DNA of 64,000 bases from CAVRQM01 sp963732775 (GCA_963732775.1 CAVTAR010000003.1:310001-374000); one strand, 5' to 3'. Positions 44,335-54,386 are shown, counted from the stretch's first letter. Numbers and translations: made by a program. Notes: a model not told the origin generated them from the letters alone.

Positions 44335-45615
44335 ATGAGCGAACCCTGGACCGATGCCCGGGCGCGAGACGCGCTGCGGGCGATCTTCGACGCCGGCGTG
44401 GCCGCGGCCGACCCGCGCATGGTGCTCGCCCCCCACCTGCCACCCGCGCCGCGCGGGCGTTGCGTCGTCGTCGGCGCGGGCAAGGCGGCGGCCACCATGG
44501 CAGCCGCCGTGGAGGCGGCGTGGCCGGACGTGGCGCTGACGGGCGTGGTGGTCACGCGCTACGGGCACGCGGTGCCGACGCGACGGATCGAGGTGCTGGA
44601 ATCCTCCCACCCGGTGCCCGACGCCCGCAGCGAGGCGGCAGCCCGGCGTATCCTGGCCGCCGTGCGGGGGCTTGGCCCGGACGACCTGGTGCTGGCGCTG
44701 ATCTCGGGGGGCGCCTCGGCGCTGCTCGCCCTGCCGGCTCCGGGCCTCACGCTGGCGGACAAGGCGGCGGTCAACCGGGCGCTGCTGGCCTGCGGCGCCA
44801 CGATCACCGAGATGAACACGGTGCGCAAGCACCTGTCCGCCATCAAGGGCGGCCGCCTCGCCGCCGCCGCCGCTCCGGCCCGCGTGGTGACGTTGGCCAT
44901 CAGCGACGTGCCGGGCGACGACCCGGCGGTGATCGGCAGCGGCCCTACCTTGCCCGACCGCACCACCATCGCCGAGGCCCGCGCCATCCTCGCCCGCACC
45001 GGGTTTCCCACGCCTGACGCCGTGCGCGCCCATTTGGCCAGCGAGGCTGCCGAGACGCCGAAATCGCTCGCCGACGGCGACGTGCGCATGATCGCGACGC
45101 CGATGCTGGCGCTGCACGCCGCCGCCGCCGCGGCCACGCGCCGCCGGACTCGCCCCGCTGATGCTGGGCGACGCGATCGAGTGCGAGAGCCGCGAGCTCG
45201 GCCGTGCCATCGCCGGCATCGCGCTGTCCGTCCGCGCGCACGCCATGCCGGCGGCCCCGCCCTGCATGCTGCTGTCGGGGGGCGAGACGACGGTCAGCAT
45301 CGGCGCCGGGCCGGCCGGGCGCGGCGGCCGCAACACCGAGTTCCTGCTCGGCCTCGCCGTCGGCGCTGGCGGGCGCGCGCGGAGATCTGGGCGATCGCCG
45401 GCGACACCGACGGCATCGACGGCACAGAGGACGCGGCCGGGCGCGATCGTCGACCCCCGACACGCTCGCCCGCGCCCGTGCTGCCGGGCTCGATCCGCAG
45501 CGCGCTGCTGGCCGGGCACGACAGCTACACCCTGTTCGCGGCACTCGGCGACCTGGTGCGCACCGGGCCCACGCTCACCAACGTCAACGATCTCCGCGCC
45601 ATCCTGATCGCCTGA
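44335..45615 (+). pseudogene. gckA: Glycerate 2-kinase (GckA/TtuD family), several frameshifts
   Basis: The intact N-terminal part has the MOFRL/DUF4147 motifs VVGAGKAAATMA, ESSHPVPDARSE, LALISGGASALL and ISDVPGDDP. From about 45130 the frame changes repeatedly. LMLGDAIECESRELG to GRGGRNTEFLLGLA is in a second frame, EIWAIAGDTDGIDGTEDAAG is back in the first, TLARARAAGLDPQR is in a third, and LLAGHDSYTLFAALGDLV to the stop at 45615 is in the first again. At least four small indels are needed to restore it. The enzyme would phosphorylate glycerate using ATP. It lies 31 bases before pyk, a known pairing. Confidence 0.85.
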
Positions 45616-45646
45616 CCAGCGCGGCTCTCCGAACAAGGAACCCGCC

Positions 45647-47134
45647 ATGTCCGTGCGCCCGACCCTGCGCCGCCGCCGCCGCACGAAGATCGTGGCAACC
45701 CTCGGCCCAGCCAGCTCGACGCCCGAGGTGCTGACGCGGCTGTTCCACGCCGGCGCGGACGTGTTCCGGCTGAACTTTTCAGCCACGGCAGCCACGAGGA
45801 CCACGCCGCCCGCATCGCCATCATCCGCGACCTGGAGCGGCAGGTCGGCCACCCCATCGGCATCCTGGCCGACGTGCAGGGGCCGAAGCTGCGCGTGGGG
45901 CGCTTCGGCAGGCGGCCGCGTGCTCGCTGCAGACCGGGCAGCCCGGTTCACGCTCGATCTCAGCCCGACACCCGGGCGACGTGCGACGCGTGCAACTTGC
46001 CGCATCCGGAAATCATCGCCGCCGCCATCGCCGGGCACCTCGCTGCTGCTGGACGACGGCAAGCTGCGGCTGCGCGTGCTGCACGTGCGCGCGGACGCCT
46101 GGAGACCGAGGTCGCGGTCGGCGGCCCGCTATCGGACCGCAAGGGCGTCAACGTGCCGGACATGGTGCTGCCGATCCCGGCGCTGACGGAGAAGGACCGC
46201 GAGGACATGGCGTTCGCGCTGGAGCACGGCGTGGACTACATCGGCCTGTCGTTCGTGCAGCGCGCCGAGGACGTGGCCGAGGCGCGCGACATCGCCGCGG
46301 GTCGCGCCTGGATCATGACCAAGCTCGAGAAGCCGCAGGCGCTGGAGAACCTCGACGCGATCCTGCACTGTCGGATGCGGTGATGGTCGCGCGCGGCGAT
46401 CTCGGCGTGGAGCTGCCGCCCGAGGAGGTGCCGCTCGCGCAGAAGCGCATCGTCCGCGCGGCCCGCCAGCTCGGCCGGCCGGTGGTGGTGGCGACGCAGA
46501 TGCTGGAGAGCATGATCCCGTCGCCCTCGCCGACCCGCGCCGAGGCATCCGACGTGGCGACCGCGGTGTTCGACGGCGCCGACGCGGTGATGCTGTCGGC
46601 CGAGACGGCGGCCGGGCCAGTATCCGTTCGAGGCGGTCAACATCATGGACCGCATCATCGCCCGCGTGGAGCAGGATCCCGGCTGGCGCGCCATCATCGA
46701 CGCGAGCCGGCCGGCGCCGGAGCGCTCCACCGGCGGACGCCATCGCCGCCGCCGCGCGGCAGATGGCGCACACCATCGGGGCCGGCGCCGATCTGCGCCT
46801 TCACCGACTGCGGCGGCACCGCGCTGCGGGTGGCGCGCGAGCGCCGCGAGAGCGCCGATCATCGGCGTGACCCCGAGCGAGACCACCGCGCGGCGGCTGG
46901 CGGTGGTGTGGGGCGTGCATGCGGTGGTGACGCCGACAGACCCACACCATGACCGAGACGGTCGCCCGATGCCGTGCGGATCTGCCATGCAGCGAGGGCT
47001 TCGCGCAGCTACGGCCAGGACATCGTGGTCATCGCCGGCGTCCCGTTCGGCCAAGCCGGCAGCACGACAACGCGCTGCGGGTCGCTGGCGTGCGGCTCGA
47101 GCCGGTGGCGCGCGAGGAGGAGACGGCGGCATGA
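45647..47134 (+). pseudogene. pyk: Pyruvate kinase, many frameshifts
   Basis: Converts phosphoenolpyruvate and ADP to pyruvate and ATP when intact. All main motifs are present but spread over three frames: TKIVATLGPASSTPEVL, GILADVQGPKLRVGRFG, HGVDYIGLSFVQ, IMTKLEKPQALENLDAI, VMVARGDLGVELPPEEVP, VVVATQMLESMI and TRAEASDVATAVFDGADAVMLSAE. The C-terminal IGVTPSETTARRL and LRVAGVRLEPV also appear. The first break is in the T-run of AACTTTTCAGCC near 45778; others are near 45905, 46370, 46620, 46730 and 46930. The last frame ends at 47134 in an ATGA overlap with the next gene. That the overlap and order survive suggests base-call errors or very recent decay. Confidence 0.87.
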
Positions 47135-47757
47135 GTGCGGCAACGTTCTACCACGACGGCATGATCGCCTTGCAGGAGGCCGCCGACGGTCGCCGGCTCG
47201 CCGATCTGCTAGCGGACAAGGTGCGCCACGACAGCCTCACCGAGACCGACTCGGCGTTCATCGCCGCGGCTGGGTTCTTCTTCATCGCCACGTCCTGCGA
47301 CGACCAGCCGGATTGCAGCTTCAAGGGCGGCCCGCCCGGCTTCGTGCGCGTCACCAGCCCGACGACGCTGGAGTTCCCCGACTACGACGGCAACTCGATG
47401 TATCGCACGCTCGGCAACATCGCGCGCAATCCGCGGGTCGGCTTGCTGTTCATCCAGCTCGACGCCACGCCGAACCGGCTGCGCGTCAACGGACTGGCCA
47501 CCCTGCATCGCGACGCCGCAGGCCTCGCCGCGCATCACGCGGCGTGCACGGTGATCCGGGTCGAGTGCGTGGACATTTTCCCAAACTGCCCGCGCTACAT
47601 TCCCGACCTCGCCTCCGGCCACCCCTCCCGCTTCGTGCCGGCCGAGGGCGTGGCGCCGCCGATCCCGGAATGGAAGACCTATGCGTTCATCACGCCGGTG
47701 CTGCCGAGCGGCGACCAGCACCGGGCGGCCATCCTGGCCGGGACGCTGCCCGACTGA
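47131..47757 (+). CDS. Pyridoxamine 5'-phosphate oxidase-family flavin-binding protein
   Basis: A 208-residue split-barrel protein. The segments FIATSCDDQPDCSFKGGPPGFVRV, LEFPDYDGNSMYRTLGNIARNPRVGLLFIQL and LRVNGLATLH match the FMN-binding PPOX/MSMEG-type family. The strand IRVECVDIFPNCPRYIP is characteristic of this subgroup. GAGGAGGAG precedes the ATG, which overlaps the pyk stop. The role is unknown; the fold binds FMN or F420 depending on the subfamily. Confidence 0.87.
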   Translation: MSAATFYHDGMIALQEAADGRRLADLLADKVRHDSLTETDSAFIAAAGFFFIATSCDDQPDCSFKGGPPGFVRVTSPTTLEFPDYDGNSMYRTLGNIARNPRVGLLFIQLDATPNRLRVNGLATLHRDAAGLAAHHAACTVIRVECVDIFPNCPRYIPDLASGHPSRFVPAEGVAPPIPEWKTYAFITPVLPSGDQHRAAILAGTLPD

Positions 47758-47816
47758 CGGTGCGGCTCGCGGCGGCGGCGAGACGTGTTGGAGAGCGCGG
47801 ACGCTTTTAATTTCGC

Positions 47817-47845
47817 TTGCTTTTGCTGCACCGCACAGCTACATA
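47817..47845 (+). promoter_or_regulatory. Sigma70-type promoter before the DEAD-box helicase
   Basis: TTGCTT (47817-47822) and TACATA (47840-47845) are separated by 17 bases, inside an unusually AT-rich patch for this genome. It implies a leader of about 185 bases before the helicase start. Confidence 0.5.
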
Positions 47846-48035
47846 CCCGCTGCGCCTGAAGTGTTTGTGCGCGCTGCCGCCCCCGCCGGATCGTCGCGCG
47901 GGGGTCTGACACGCCGCCGGTAGCTCCCTTCCACTCAGTCCTGTAGCGCCGGTTCGCGATCCTGCCGATCGCCATGGCTCGTGCCCGCCCCCGTGGCGAG
48001 GCGTGCGCGCGCCGACACGAAAGACCCACCCTCAA

Positions 48036-49205
48036 GTGACGACCACTCAAGACCAGAGCACCTTCGAAGGCCTCGGCCTGCACAAGCTCCTGCTGCAGGC
48101 GCTGGCGAGCGAAGGCTACACCATCCCCACGCCGATCCAGGCGCAGGCCATCCCCTTCGCGCTCGCGGGGCGCGACGTGCAGGGCATAGCCCAGACCGGC
48201 ACCGGCAAGACGGCGGCCTTCGCGCTACCCATCCTGCAGCGCCTCGCCGCCAACCCCCGCCCGCCGCAGCGCGGCACCACGCGCTGCCTCGTGCTGGCGC
48301 CCACGCGTGAGCTTGCCTCGCAGATTGCCGACAGCTTCCGCGCCTACGGCAAGCACATGCCGCTGCGGGTCGCGGTGATGTTCGGCGGCGTGCCAAAGCC
48401 CCGGCAAGCCAAGCAGATGGCCGGCGGCGTCGACGTGCTGGTGGCCACTCCCGGCCGGCTGATCGACCACATGCAGGACCGCGCCGTGCGGCTCGATCAG
48501 GTGGAGATCCTCGTGCTGGACGAGGCCGACCACATGCTCGACCTCGGCTTCATCGTGCCGATCCGCCGCATCGTCCGCGACATCCCGGCGAAGCGCCAGA
48601 CGCTGTTCTTCTCGGCCACCATGCCGAAGGAGATCGGCGACCTCGCCGGCGGCCTGCTGCGCGACCCGGCGCATGTCGCCGTAGCCCCCGTCGCCACCAC
48701 GGTGGAGCGCGTCGACCAACACGTCATCTTCGTCGACGCCTCGCGCAAGCGCCACGTCCTCGCGGACCTGCTGTGCGAGCAGGCGCGCGGCCGCGCCCTG
48801 GTGTTCACCCGCACCAAGCATGGCGCGGACCGCGTGGTAAAGCACCTGGAGGAAGCCGGGCTGCCGGCCGCCGCGATCCACGGCAACAAGAGCCAGGGCC
48901 AGCGCGAGCGCGCACTCGCCGACTTCCGCCAGGGCCGCACCCGCGTGCTGGTGGCGACCGACATCGCGGCCCGCGGCATCGACGTGGACGACGTGGGCCA
49001 CGTCATCCAGTACGACCTGCCGAACGTGCCCGAGACCTACGTCCACCGCATCGGCCGTACTGCGCGGGCAGGTGCGTCGGGGATTGCGATCAGCCTGTGC
49101 GACAACACCGAGCGGGCCTTCCTGCGCTCGATCGAGAAGCTGACCCGCATCCGCGTCCCGGTGATGGCGACACCGGGAGAGGTGGCGCCCGCCCGCGCCG
49201 CCTGA
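48036..49205 (+). CDS. DEAD-box RNA helicase (RhlE-like)
   Basis: An ATP-dependent RNA helicase of 389 residues without a long C-terminal arm. Helicase motifs in order: Q motif with IPTPIQAQAIP, Walker A AQTGTGKTAAF, APTRELASQI, VATPGRLIDHM, DEAD in LVLDEADHMLDLGF, SATMPKEI, ATDIAARGIDVDDV and HRIGRTARAG. The start is uncertain: GTG 48036 or GTG 48003, neither with a good ribosome-binding site. The long leader and AT-rich promoter resemble cold-inducible helicase genes, which is inference. The HD-GYP gene follows about 100 bases later. Confidence 0.94.
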   Translation: MTTTQDQSTFEGLGLHKLLLQALASEGYTIPTPIQAQAIPFALAGRDVQGIAQTGTGKTAAFALPILQRLAANPRPPQRGTTRCLVLAPTRELASQIADSFRAYGKHMPLRVAVMFGGVPKPRQAKQMAGGVDVLVATPGRLIDHMQDRAVRLDQVEILVLDEADHMLDLGFIVPIRRIVRDIPAKRQTLFFSATMPKEIGDLAGGLLRDPAHVAVAPVATTVERVDQHVIFVDASRKRHVLADLLCEQARGRALVFTRTKHGADRVVKHLEEAGLPAAAIHGNKSQGQRERALADFRQGRTRVLVATDIAARGIDVDDVGHVIQYDLPNVPETYVHRIGRTARAGASGIAISLCDNTERAFLRSIEKLTRIRVPVMATPGEVAPARAA

Positions 49206-49303
49206 GCCTCGACCGCCGCCGCCCGGTCGATACCGGGCGGCGGCGGACAGCACCGGGACGGCCGCACAACCTTGGATTCATCGAATCGGGCCACTCTCCA
49301 GCC

Positions 49304-50683
49304 GTGGCCCCCTTCGATCTCCCTCCCGCTGCCGCCGAAACCGCGCCGTCGCTGCGCCTGTCCGAGGTGATCGGGGCACTCAGCTATGCGCTCGACCTCA
49401 CCGAGGGGCAGCCGCCCGGGCACTCACTGCGCTGCGCCTGGATCGGGATGCGCATCGGCGCGAGCCTCCACCTCGACGACGACGCCCGCGCCGACCTGCT
49501 CTACACGCTGCTGCTGAAGGACACCGGCTGCAGCAGCAACGCCGCCCGCCTTTGGCAGCTCTACGGTGGCGACGAGCGCGCCATCAAGCAGGATTTCAAG
49601 ACCGTCGACGCCCAGAGCACCGCGCAAGTCGCCCGCTTCGTGCTGCGCCACGCCGGCCCCGGGGAGGGTCTCGCTCGCCGCGTGGGCCGCCTGCTCACCC
49701 TGGTCCGCGACGGCGCGCAGCTCGCCACCGAGCTGATCGAGGCGCGCTGCGAGCGCGGTGCCGCCATCGCCGGCCGGCTCGGCTTCGGCGCGCGGGTCTC
49801 GGCCGGCATCCATTCGCTCGACGAGCACTGGAATGGTCGGGGCCGGCCCGAGGGCTTGGCCGGACGCGCCGTCCCGCTCGCCGCGCGGATCGCCTTGCTG
49901 GCGCAGGTGATCGACGTGTTCCACGACGAGGCCGGCCCCGACGCGGCCCGCGCCGAGGCCGTCCGCCGGGCCGGCACCTGGTTCGATCCCGACCTCGTCG
50001 CGCGGTTCGTCGAACTGTCGCGCGACGACGCTTTCTGGGCGGGGCTGCGGGAGGAGGGGCTGGCCCAGCGCGTCGCCGCCCTGGAGCCGGCGCCGCGCGT
50101 CATTGCCGTCGACAATGCGCGGCTCGAGGCGATTACCGCCGCCTTCGCCGACGTGGTGGACGCGAAGAGCCCCTATACCGCCGGCCACAGCCGCCGGGTC
50201 GCCGAGTACGCGGTGGGCATCGCCGCCGAACTCGGGCTCGATGCGGCCCGCGTGGAGAAGCTCCGCCGCACCGGGCTGCTGCACGACCTGGGCAAGCTCG
50301 GCGTCTCCAACGGCATCCTCGACAAGCCCGGCAAGCTCGACCCGCAGGAGTGGGAGGCGATCCGCCGGCATCCGGCGCTGTCGCAGGAGATCCTCGGCCG
50401 GGTGCCCGTGTTCCGGCCGCTCGCCGAGATCGCCGGCGCCCATCACGAGCGCCTCGACGGGCGCGGCTACCCGCACGGCCTCGCCGACGACGCGATCATG
50501 CTGGAAGCCAGGATCATCACGGTCTCGGACGTGTTCGACGCCATCACCGCCGAGCGGCCGTATCGCGGCCCGGTGCCGGTCGACGAGTGCCTGGAGATGA
50601 TGCGACGCGACCGCGGCACCGCGCTCGACCCAACCTGCCTCGACGCACTGGAAGCGCACGTCCGCGCGACGCGCCCAGGCTGA
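49304..50683 (+). CDS. HD-GYP domain protein with a second degenerate HD module
   Basis: A 459-residue probable cyclic-di-GMP phosphodiesterase without membrane helices. The C-terminal half has a complete HD-GYP set: TAGHSRRVAEYAVG, LLHDLGKLGVSNGILDKPG and AHHERLDGRGYPHGL. The N-terminal half resembles an HD module (PPGHSLRCAWIGMRIG, LLKDTGCSSNAARL) in which the HD pair is replaced by KD, so it is probably non-catalytic. No receiver, PAS or GGDEF domain is seen. The GTG start is chosen as the only plausible start near the domain. It may need partner proteins for a signal input. Confidence 0.87.
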   Translation: MAPFDLPPAAAETAPSLRLSEVIGALSYALDLTEGQPPGHSLRCAWIGMRIGASLHLDDDARADLLYTLLLKDTGCSSNAARLWQLYGGDERAIKQDFKTVDAQSTAQVARFVLRHAGPGEGLARRVGRLLTLVRDGAQLATELIEARCERGAAIAGRLGFGARVSAGIHSLDEHWNGRGRPEGLAGRAVPLAARIALLAQVIDVFHDEAGPDAARAEAVRRAGTWFDPDLVARFVELSRDDAFWAGLREEGLAQRVAALEPAPRVIAVDNARLEAITAAFADVVDAKSPYTAGHSRRVAEYAVGIAAELGLDAARVEKLRRTGLLHDLGKLGVSNGILDKPGKLDPQEWEAIRRHPALSQEILGRVPVFRPLAEIAGAHHERLDGRGYPHGLADDAIMLEARIITVSDVFDAITAERPYRGPVPVDECLEMMRRDRGTALDPTCLDALEAHVRATRPG

Positions 50684-50741
50684 ACCAGCCGCCCGGCGGG
50701 CCGGGGCTGGCGCCACGGTGCGGCGTGCGTAGGATGGCGGG

Positions 50742-51905
50742 ATGCCGCCCGAACGCCTCTCCACCACGGACATGCTGGAACGGCTGGTGGCCTTCGACAC
50801 CACCAGCCGCAACAGCAACCTGCCGCTCACCGACTTCGTCCGCGGCTGTCTCGACGGCTGGGGCGCCCGCTATCGCGAGACCCGCGATCCGGCCGGGCGG
50901 CGCGCCAACCTGCACGTCATGCTGGGGCCCGAGGGGCCGGGGGGCCTCGCGCTGTCCGGCCATGTCGATACGGTACCGGTCGACGGCCAGGCCTGGCGCT
51001 CCGACCCGTTCCGCCTGCGCGCGCAGGACGGCCGGCTCTATGCGCGCGGTACGTGCGACATGAAGGGCTTCGTCGCCAGCATGTTGGCCGCCGTCCCAGA
51101 CCTGCTGGCCCTGCCGCTCGCGCGGCCCGTGCACCTGTTCGTCACCTTCGACGAGGAGGTGTCGATGGAGGGTGCCCGCCTGCTGATCGCCGACCTCGCG
51201 CGCACCGGCCTGGCGCCGGCGCTGTGCGTGGTGGGCGAGCCGAGCCTGATGCGGCCGATCGTCGCCCACAAGGGCCGGCTTGCGGCACAGGCGACGGTGC
51301 ACGGCCGCGCCGGGCACTCGGCCGATCCGTCGCGCGGCGTGAACGCCATCCACGCCACCGCCGAGGCGATCGGCTGGCTCGCCGCCGAGGCGCGCCACCG
51401 CGCCCAGCATGGGCCGTTCGCCGACGGCTTCGACCCACCCTACACGACCGCCCAGGTCGGCACCGTCGGCGGCGGCAGCATCCTCAACATCATCCCCGAG
51501 CGCGCAACGTTCGCCTTCGAGTGGCGCACCATCCCCGGCGACGACGCGCGGGCCGAACTCGAGCGCTTCCGTGCCCACGTCGCCCGGAGCATCGAGCCGG
51601 CGATGCATGCCGTGGACCCGGACAGCGGCTTCGTCTTCGAGGTCAGTGACTGGGTGCCGGGCATGTCGCTGCCGCCCGATCATGCGCTGGCGGCCCTGGT
51701 GCGACACGCCGCCCAGTCCAACGGCTCGGGCCATGTCAGCTACGCGACCGAAGGCGGGCTGTACCAGGAGGCCGGCATTCCCACCATCGTCTGCGGCCCC
51801 GGCTCGATCGAGCAGGCCCACGCGGCCGACGAATGGATCGCACGCGACCAGCTCGACGCCTGCGACGCCTTCATCCGTCGTCTCGCGCAACGGTTCGCCG
51901 CGTGA
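50742..51905 (+). CDS. argE: Acetylornithine deacetylase-like M20 peptidase
   Basis: A 387-residue zinc amidohydrolase. Metal-site motifs are LSGHVDTVPVDG (His74, Asp76), YARGTCDMKGF (bridging Asp), FDEEVSMEGA (catalytic Glu pair) and VVGEPS; the dimerisation-domain segment GRAGHSADPSRGVNAI is also present. ArgE cleaves N2-acetylornithine, giving ornithine. The gene overlaps the next one, an aspartoacylase/succinylglutamate desuccinylase-like gene, by four bases (GTGA). The pair may handle an acyl-amino acid rather than serve arginine synthesis; an ornithine decarboxylase lies 3 kb downstream. Confidence 0.9.
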   Translation: MPPERLSTTDMLERLVAFDTTSRNSNLPLTDFVRGCLDGWGARYRETRDPAGRRANLHVMLGPEGPGGLALSGHVDTVPVDGQAWRSDPFRLRAQDGRLYARGTCDMKGFVASMLAAVPDLLALPLARPVHLFVTFDEEVSMEGARLLIADLARTGLAPALCVVGEPSLMRPIVAHKGRLAAQATVHGRAGHSADPSRGVNAIHATAEAIGWLAAEARHRAQHGPFADGFDPPYTTAQVGTVGGGSILNIIPERATFAFEWRTIPGDDARAELERFRAHVARSIEPAMHAVDPDSGFVFEVSDWVPGMSLPPDHALAALVRHAAQSNGSGHVSYATEGGLYQEAGIPTIVCGPGSIEQAHAADEWIARDQLDACDAFIRRLAQRFAA

Positions 51906-52953
51906 GCGGCGCCGACGAACCCGAGGTCTCCCCCCACCTCCCCGCGCCCGAACTCCTCGCTGGCGACCTTGCCGCAACCGACCCTTCCGTCGACCCGGCG
52001 GCGCTCCCGCGCTTTGCCGTGCGCCTGGCACCGCCCGACCTCGACCCGTGGCGGCGTGGCAATGACGGCATCCCTGGCTTCGTCACCCGCGCCGGCGCGA
52101 CACCAGGGCCGCACGTCGTCATCGTCTCGCTGGTGCACGGCAACGAACTGGCCGGGGCCATCGTCGTCGATCGCCTGCTCGCCTCGGGCCTGCGCCCGTC
52201 GCGCGGCGGTACTGACCATGGGCTTCGCCAACCTCGCCGCGTTCGACCGCTTCGATCCGCGCGAGCCGACCGCGTCGCGCTTCGTCGAGGAGGACCTCAA
52301 CCGGCTGTGGGACCCTGCCGTGCTCGATGGCCCCCGCTTGAGCAACGAGCTGTCGCGGGCGCGCCAGATCCGGCCGGTGATCGAACGGGCGGACGTGCTG
52401 CTCGACCTGCACTCCATGCTGTGGGCGTCCGAGCCGCTGCTGCTCAGCGGCGAGACCGAGAAGGGCCGCGCGCTCGCCGCCTCGATCGGCGTGCCGGACC
52501 TGGTGGTGGCCGACCGAGGCCATGTCAGCGGGCGGCGGCTGATCGACTATGGCGGCTTCGCCGACCCGGCCGCGCCGGCCTGCGCGGTGCTGGTGGAGGC
52601 CGGGCAGCACTGGACGCGGCAGACCGTCGAGGTGACTCTGGCCTGCGTCGCCGGGCTACTGCGACGGCTCGATATGGCCGACGTCCACCCGGACTTCCCG
52701 CCCGCACCGTCGCTCCCGACCAAGGCGGAACGCTTCGCCCGCGTCACCCACGCCGTCACCGCAAGTACCCTCGGCGTTCTCGTTCGTGCGCCCGTTCCGG
52801 GGCGGCGAGATGGTGCGCGAGGGAGGGACGCTGATTGCCCTCGACGGCGACGCCGAGGTGCGCACGCCCTACGACGGATGCTTGCTGGTAATGCCGAGCC
52901 TGCGCCCGAGCCGCGGCCACACCGCCGTCCGGCTCGCCCGCTTCGAGCGCTGA
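51902..52953 (+). pseudogene. Succinylglutamate desuccinylase/aspartoacylase-family protein, two frameshifts
   Basis: A zinc carboxypeptidase-fold amidase of about 350 residues if repaired. The first frame (GTG 51902) holds VIVSLVHGNELAGAIVVDRLL, including the HGNE zinc-site motif. Near 52205-52215 the frame changes to TMGFANLAAFDRF, EEDLNRLWDP, DVLLDLHSMLWASEPLLL and VEAGQHWTRQTVEVT. Near 52765-52775 it changes again to FSFVRPFRGGEMV and the stop at 52953. Conserved residues are otherwise complete. It is coupled to the argE-like gene and probably deacylates a related compound. Confidence 0.82.
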
Positions 52954-53027
52954 TCCGAAACCGTTCCGAACTTGACCTGAACGCCGGCCTGGGTTAATTG
53001 CCCGCCAGGCTGTTAACGGAGCGCGCG

Positions 53028-54386
53028 ATGATCAACACGGTTGTCTGGCGCCGGGCCGCCTCGGCGCTGGCCATGGTGATCGCGGCGGTGGCCGCGTCCG
53101 CGGTGACCCCGGCCGGCACACCGCGCCTGACCGTGTTGCACGACCTCGCGGGCGGCGAGGAGGGAAACGGCCGCGGCGTAGGCTTGGCGGTTGCTCCCTC
53201 GGGCGACCTCTACGGCACATCGCCCTCCGGCGGGACTCCGTTCGCCTGCACGCTCGGCGGCTGCGGCAACGTCTTCCGCCTTCGCAAGCCGGCCAATCCC
53301 GGCGCGGGATGGAGCTTCGAGTTGCTGCACGCCTTCGCACCGGACGCGGGCGGCTCCCTGCCCGTCGGCAACATCCCCGCGATCGGGCCGGACGGCACGC
53401 TGTATGGCACCACGTTCACCCAGGGGCCGCTCAACGCCGGCGTCGTCTGGTCGCTCAGCCCGCCGGCCGTGGCGACAGGCGCCTGGGCCTATGCGGTGCT
53501 GCACGCCTTCGACCCGGCGCATGGCGCGCTCGGCACCCGCCCGCGCTCCGGCGTGGTGCGCGATTCGGCTGGCGTGCTGTACGGCCTGGCCGACGGCCGG
53601 CCCGATGCGGCCGGCAGTCCCACCGGGGTGGTGTTCGCGCTCGCCCCGCCGGCGCCGGGCAGCACCGTCTGGACCGAGACGGTGCTGCACACCATCGCTG
53701 CCGCGCCGATCCCGGGCGGAAAAGTGTCGCTGTCTGCCGGCGTCACGCTCAGTCACGACGAGGCCGACCTCCTGGGCGCCTACGGTGTCCTGGCGCCCGA
53801 TGCCGCGGCATCCCGAGCCTACGTATTCGAGTTGCATCGCGGGCCGGGCGGCTGGGCCGCGAGCACGCTGCACGAGTTCCCGAGCTTCGGCGATTTCTCG
53901 CCGCTGATCGCCGACGCGCGTCGCCAGGTGTTCGCCACGTTCTTCGAGGGCGGGATCGCCGCCAGCCAGTCCGGCGTGATCTTCGGCCTGTCGCCGCCCG
54001 CACCCGGACAGGGTGCGCCCGAGCAGGGCGCCCCCGAGCAGGATGCCTGGTCCGAACAGGACCTGCTCACCTACGATTACACCGCCCAGGTCTACGGCAA
54101 TCTCGCGCGCGGCGCGCACGGCGAGCTGTTCGGCACCATGGCGCTGAACTTCGGCTCCCCGCCCGATGCCATCTTCCGGCTCGACCCGCCGGCGGGCGGT
54201 GCCGCCGGGCAATGGCGCTATTCGGTGCTGCGCACGTTCGACGGCTTCGGCCGCAAGGCGCCAGTCGTGCCTCTCGGCCTCGCGCGGGACCAAGGCGGCA
54301 ACCTGGTCGGCACGGCGGTGTATGGCGGCACGCACGACAAGGGGGCCGTCTTTCGCCAGGAGATCTACGACCACACGCCGCCATAG
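53028..54386 (+). CDS. Exported repeat protein of the LYGTTxxGG propeller type
   Basis: A 452-residue protein with a signal peptide (residues about 1-30). It has at least seven repeats such as GDLYGTSPSGG, GTLYGTTFTQG, GVLYGLADG and NLVGTAVYGGTHDKGAVF, each coupled with LHxFxP strands. Proteins of this kind are predicted beta-propellers common in soil bacteria and acetic-acid-bacterium relatives; their function is unknown. A small linker repeat, GQGAPEQGAPEQDAWSEQD, interrupts it near residue 325. CGGAG precedes the ATG at 53028. Confidence 0.83.
   Translation: MINTVVWRRAASALAMVIAAVAASAVTPAGTPRLTVLHDLAGGEEGNGRGVGLAVAPSGDLYGTSPSGGTPFACTLGGCGNVFRLRKPANPGAGWSFELLHAFAPDAGGSLPVGNIPAIGPDGTLYGTTFTQGPLNAGVVWSLSPPAVATGAWAYAVLHAFDPAHGALGTRPRSGVVRDSAGVLYGLADGRPDAAGSPTGVVFALAPPAPGSTVWTETVLHTIAAAPIPGGKVSLSAGVTLSHDEADLLGAYGVLAPDAAASRAYVFELHRGPGGWAASTLHEFPSFGDFSPLIADARRQVFATFFEGGIAASQSGVIFGLSPPAPGQGAPEQGAPEQDAWSEQDLLTYDYTAQVYGNLARGAHGELFGTMALNFGSPPDAIFRLDPPAGGAAGQWRYSVLRTFDGFGRKAPVVPLGLARDQGGNLVGTAVYGGTHDKGAVFRQEIYDHTPP

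Noticed and set aside
44155..46062. 635-codon leftward frame over the glycerate kinase region
   Set aside because: No motif; the opposite strand holds recognisable glycerate kinase and pyruvate kinase motifs despite frameshifts.
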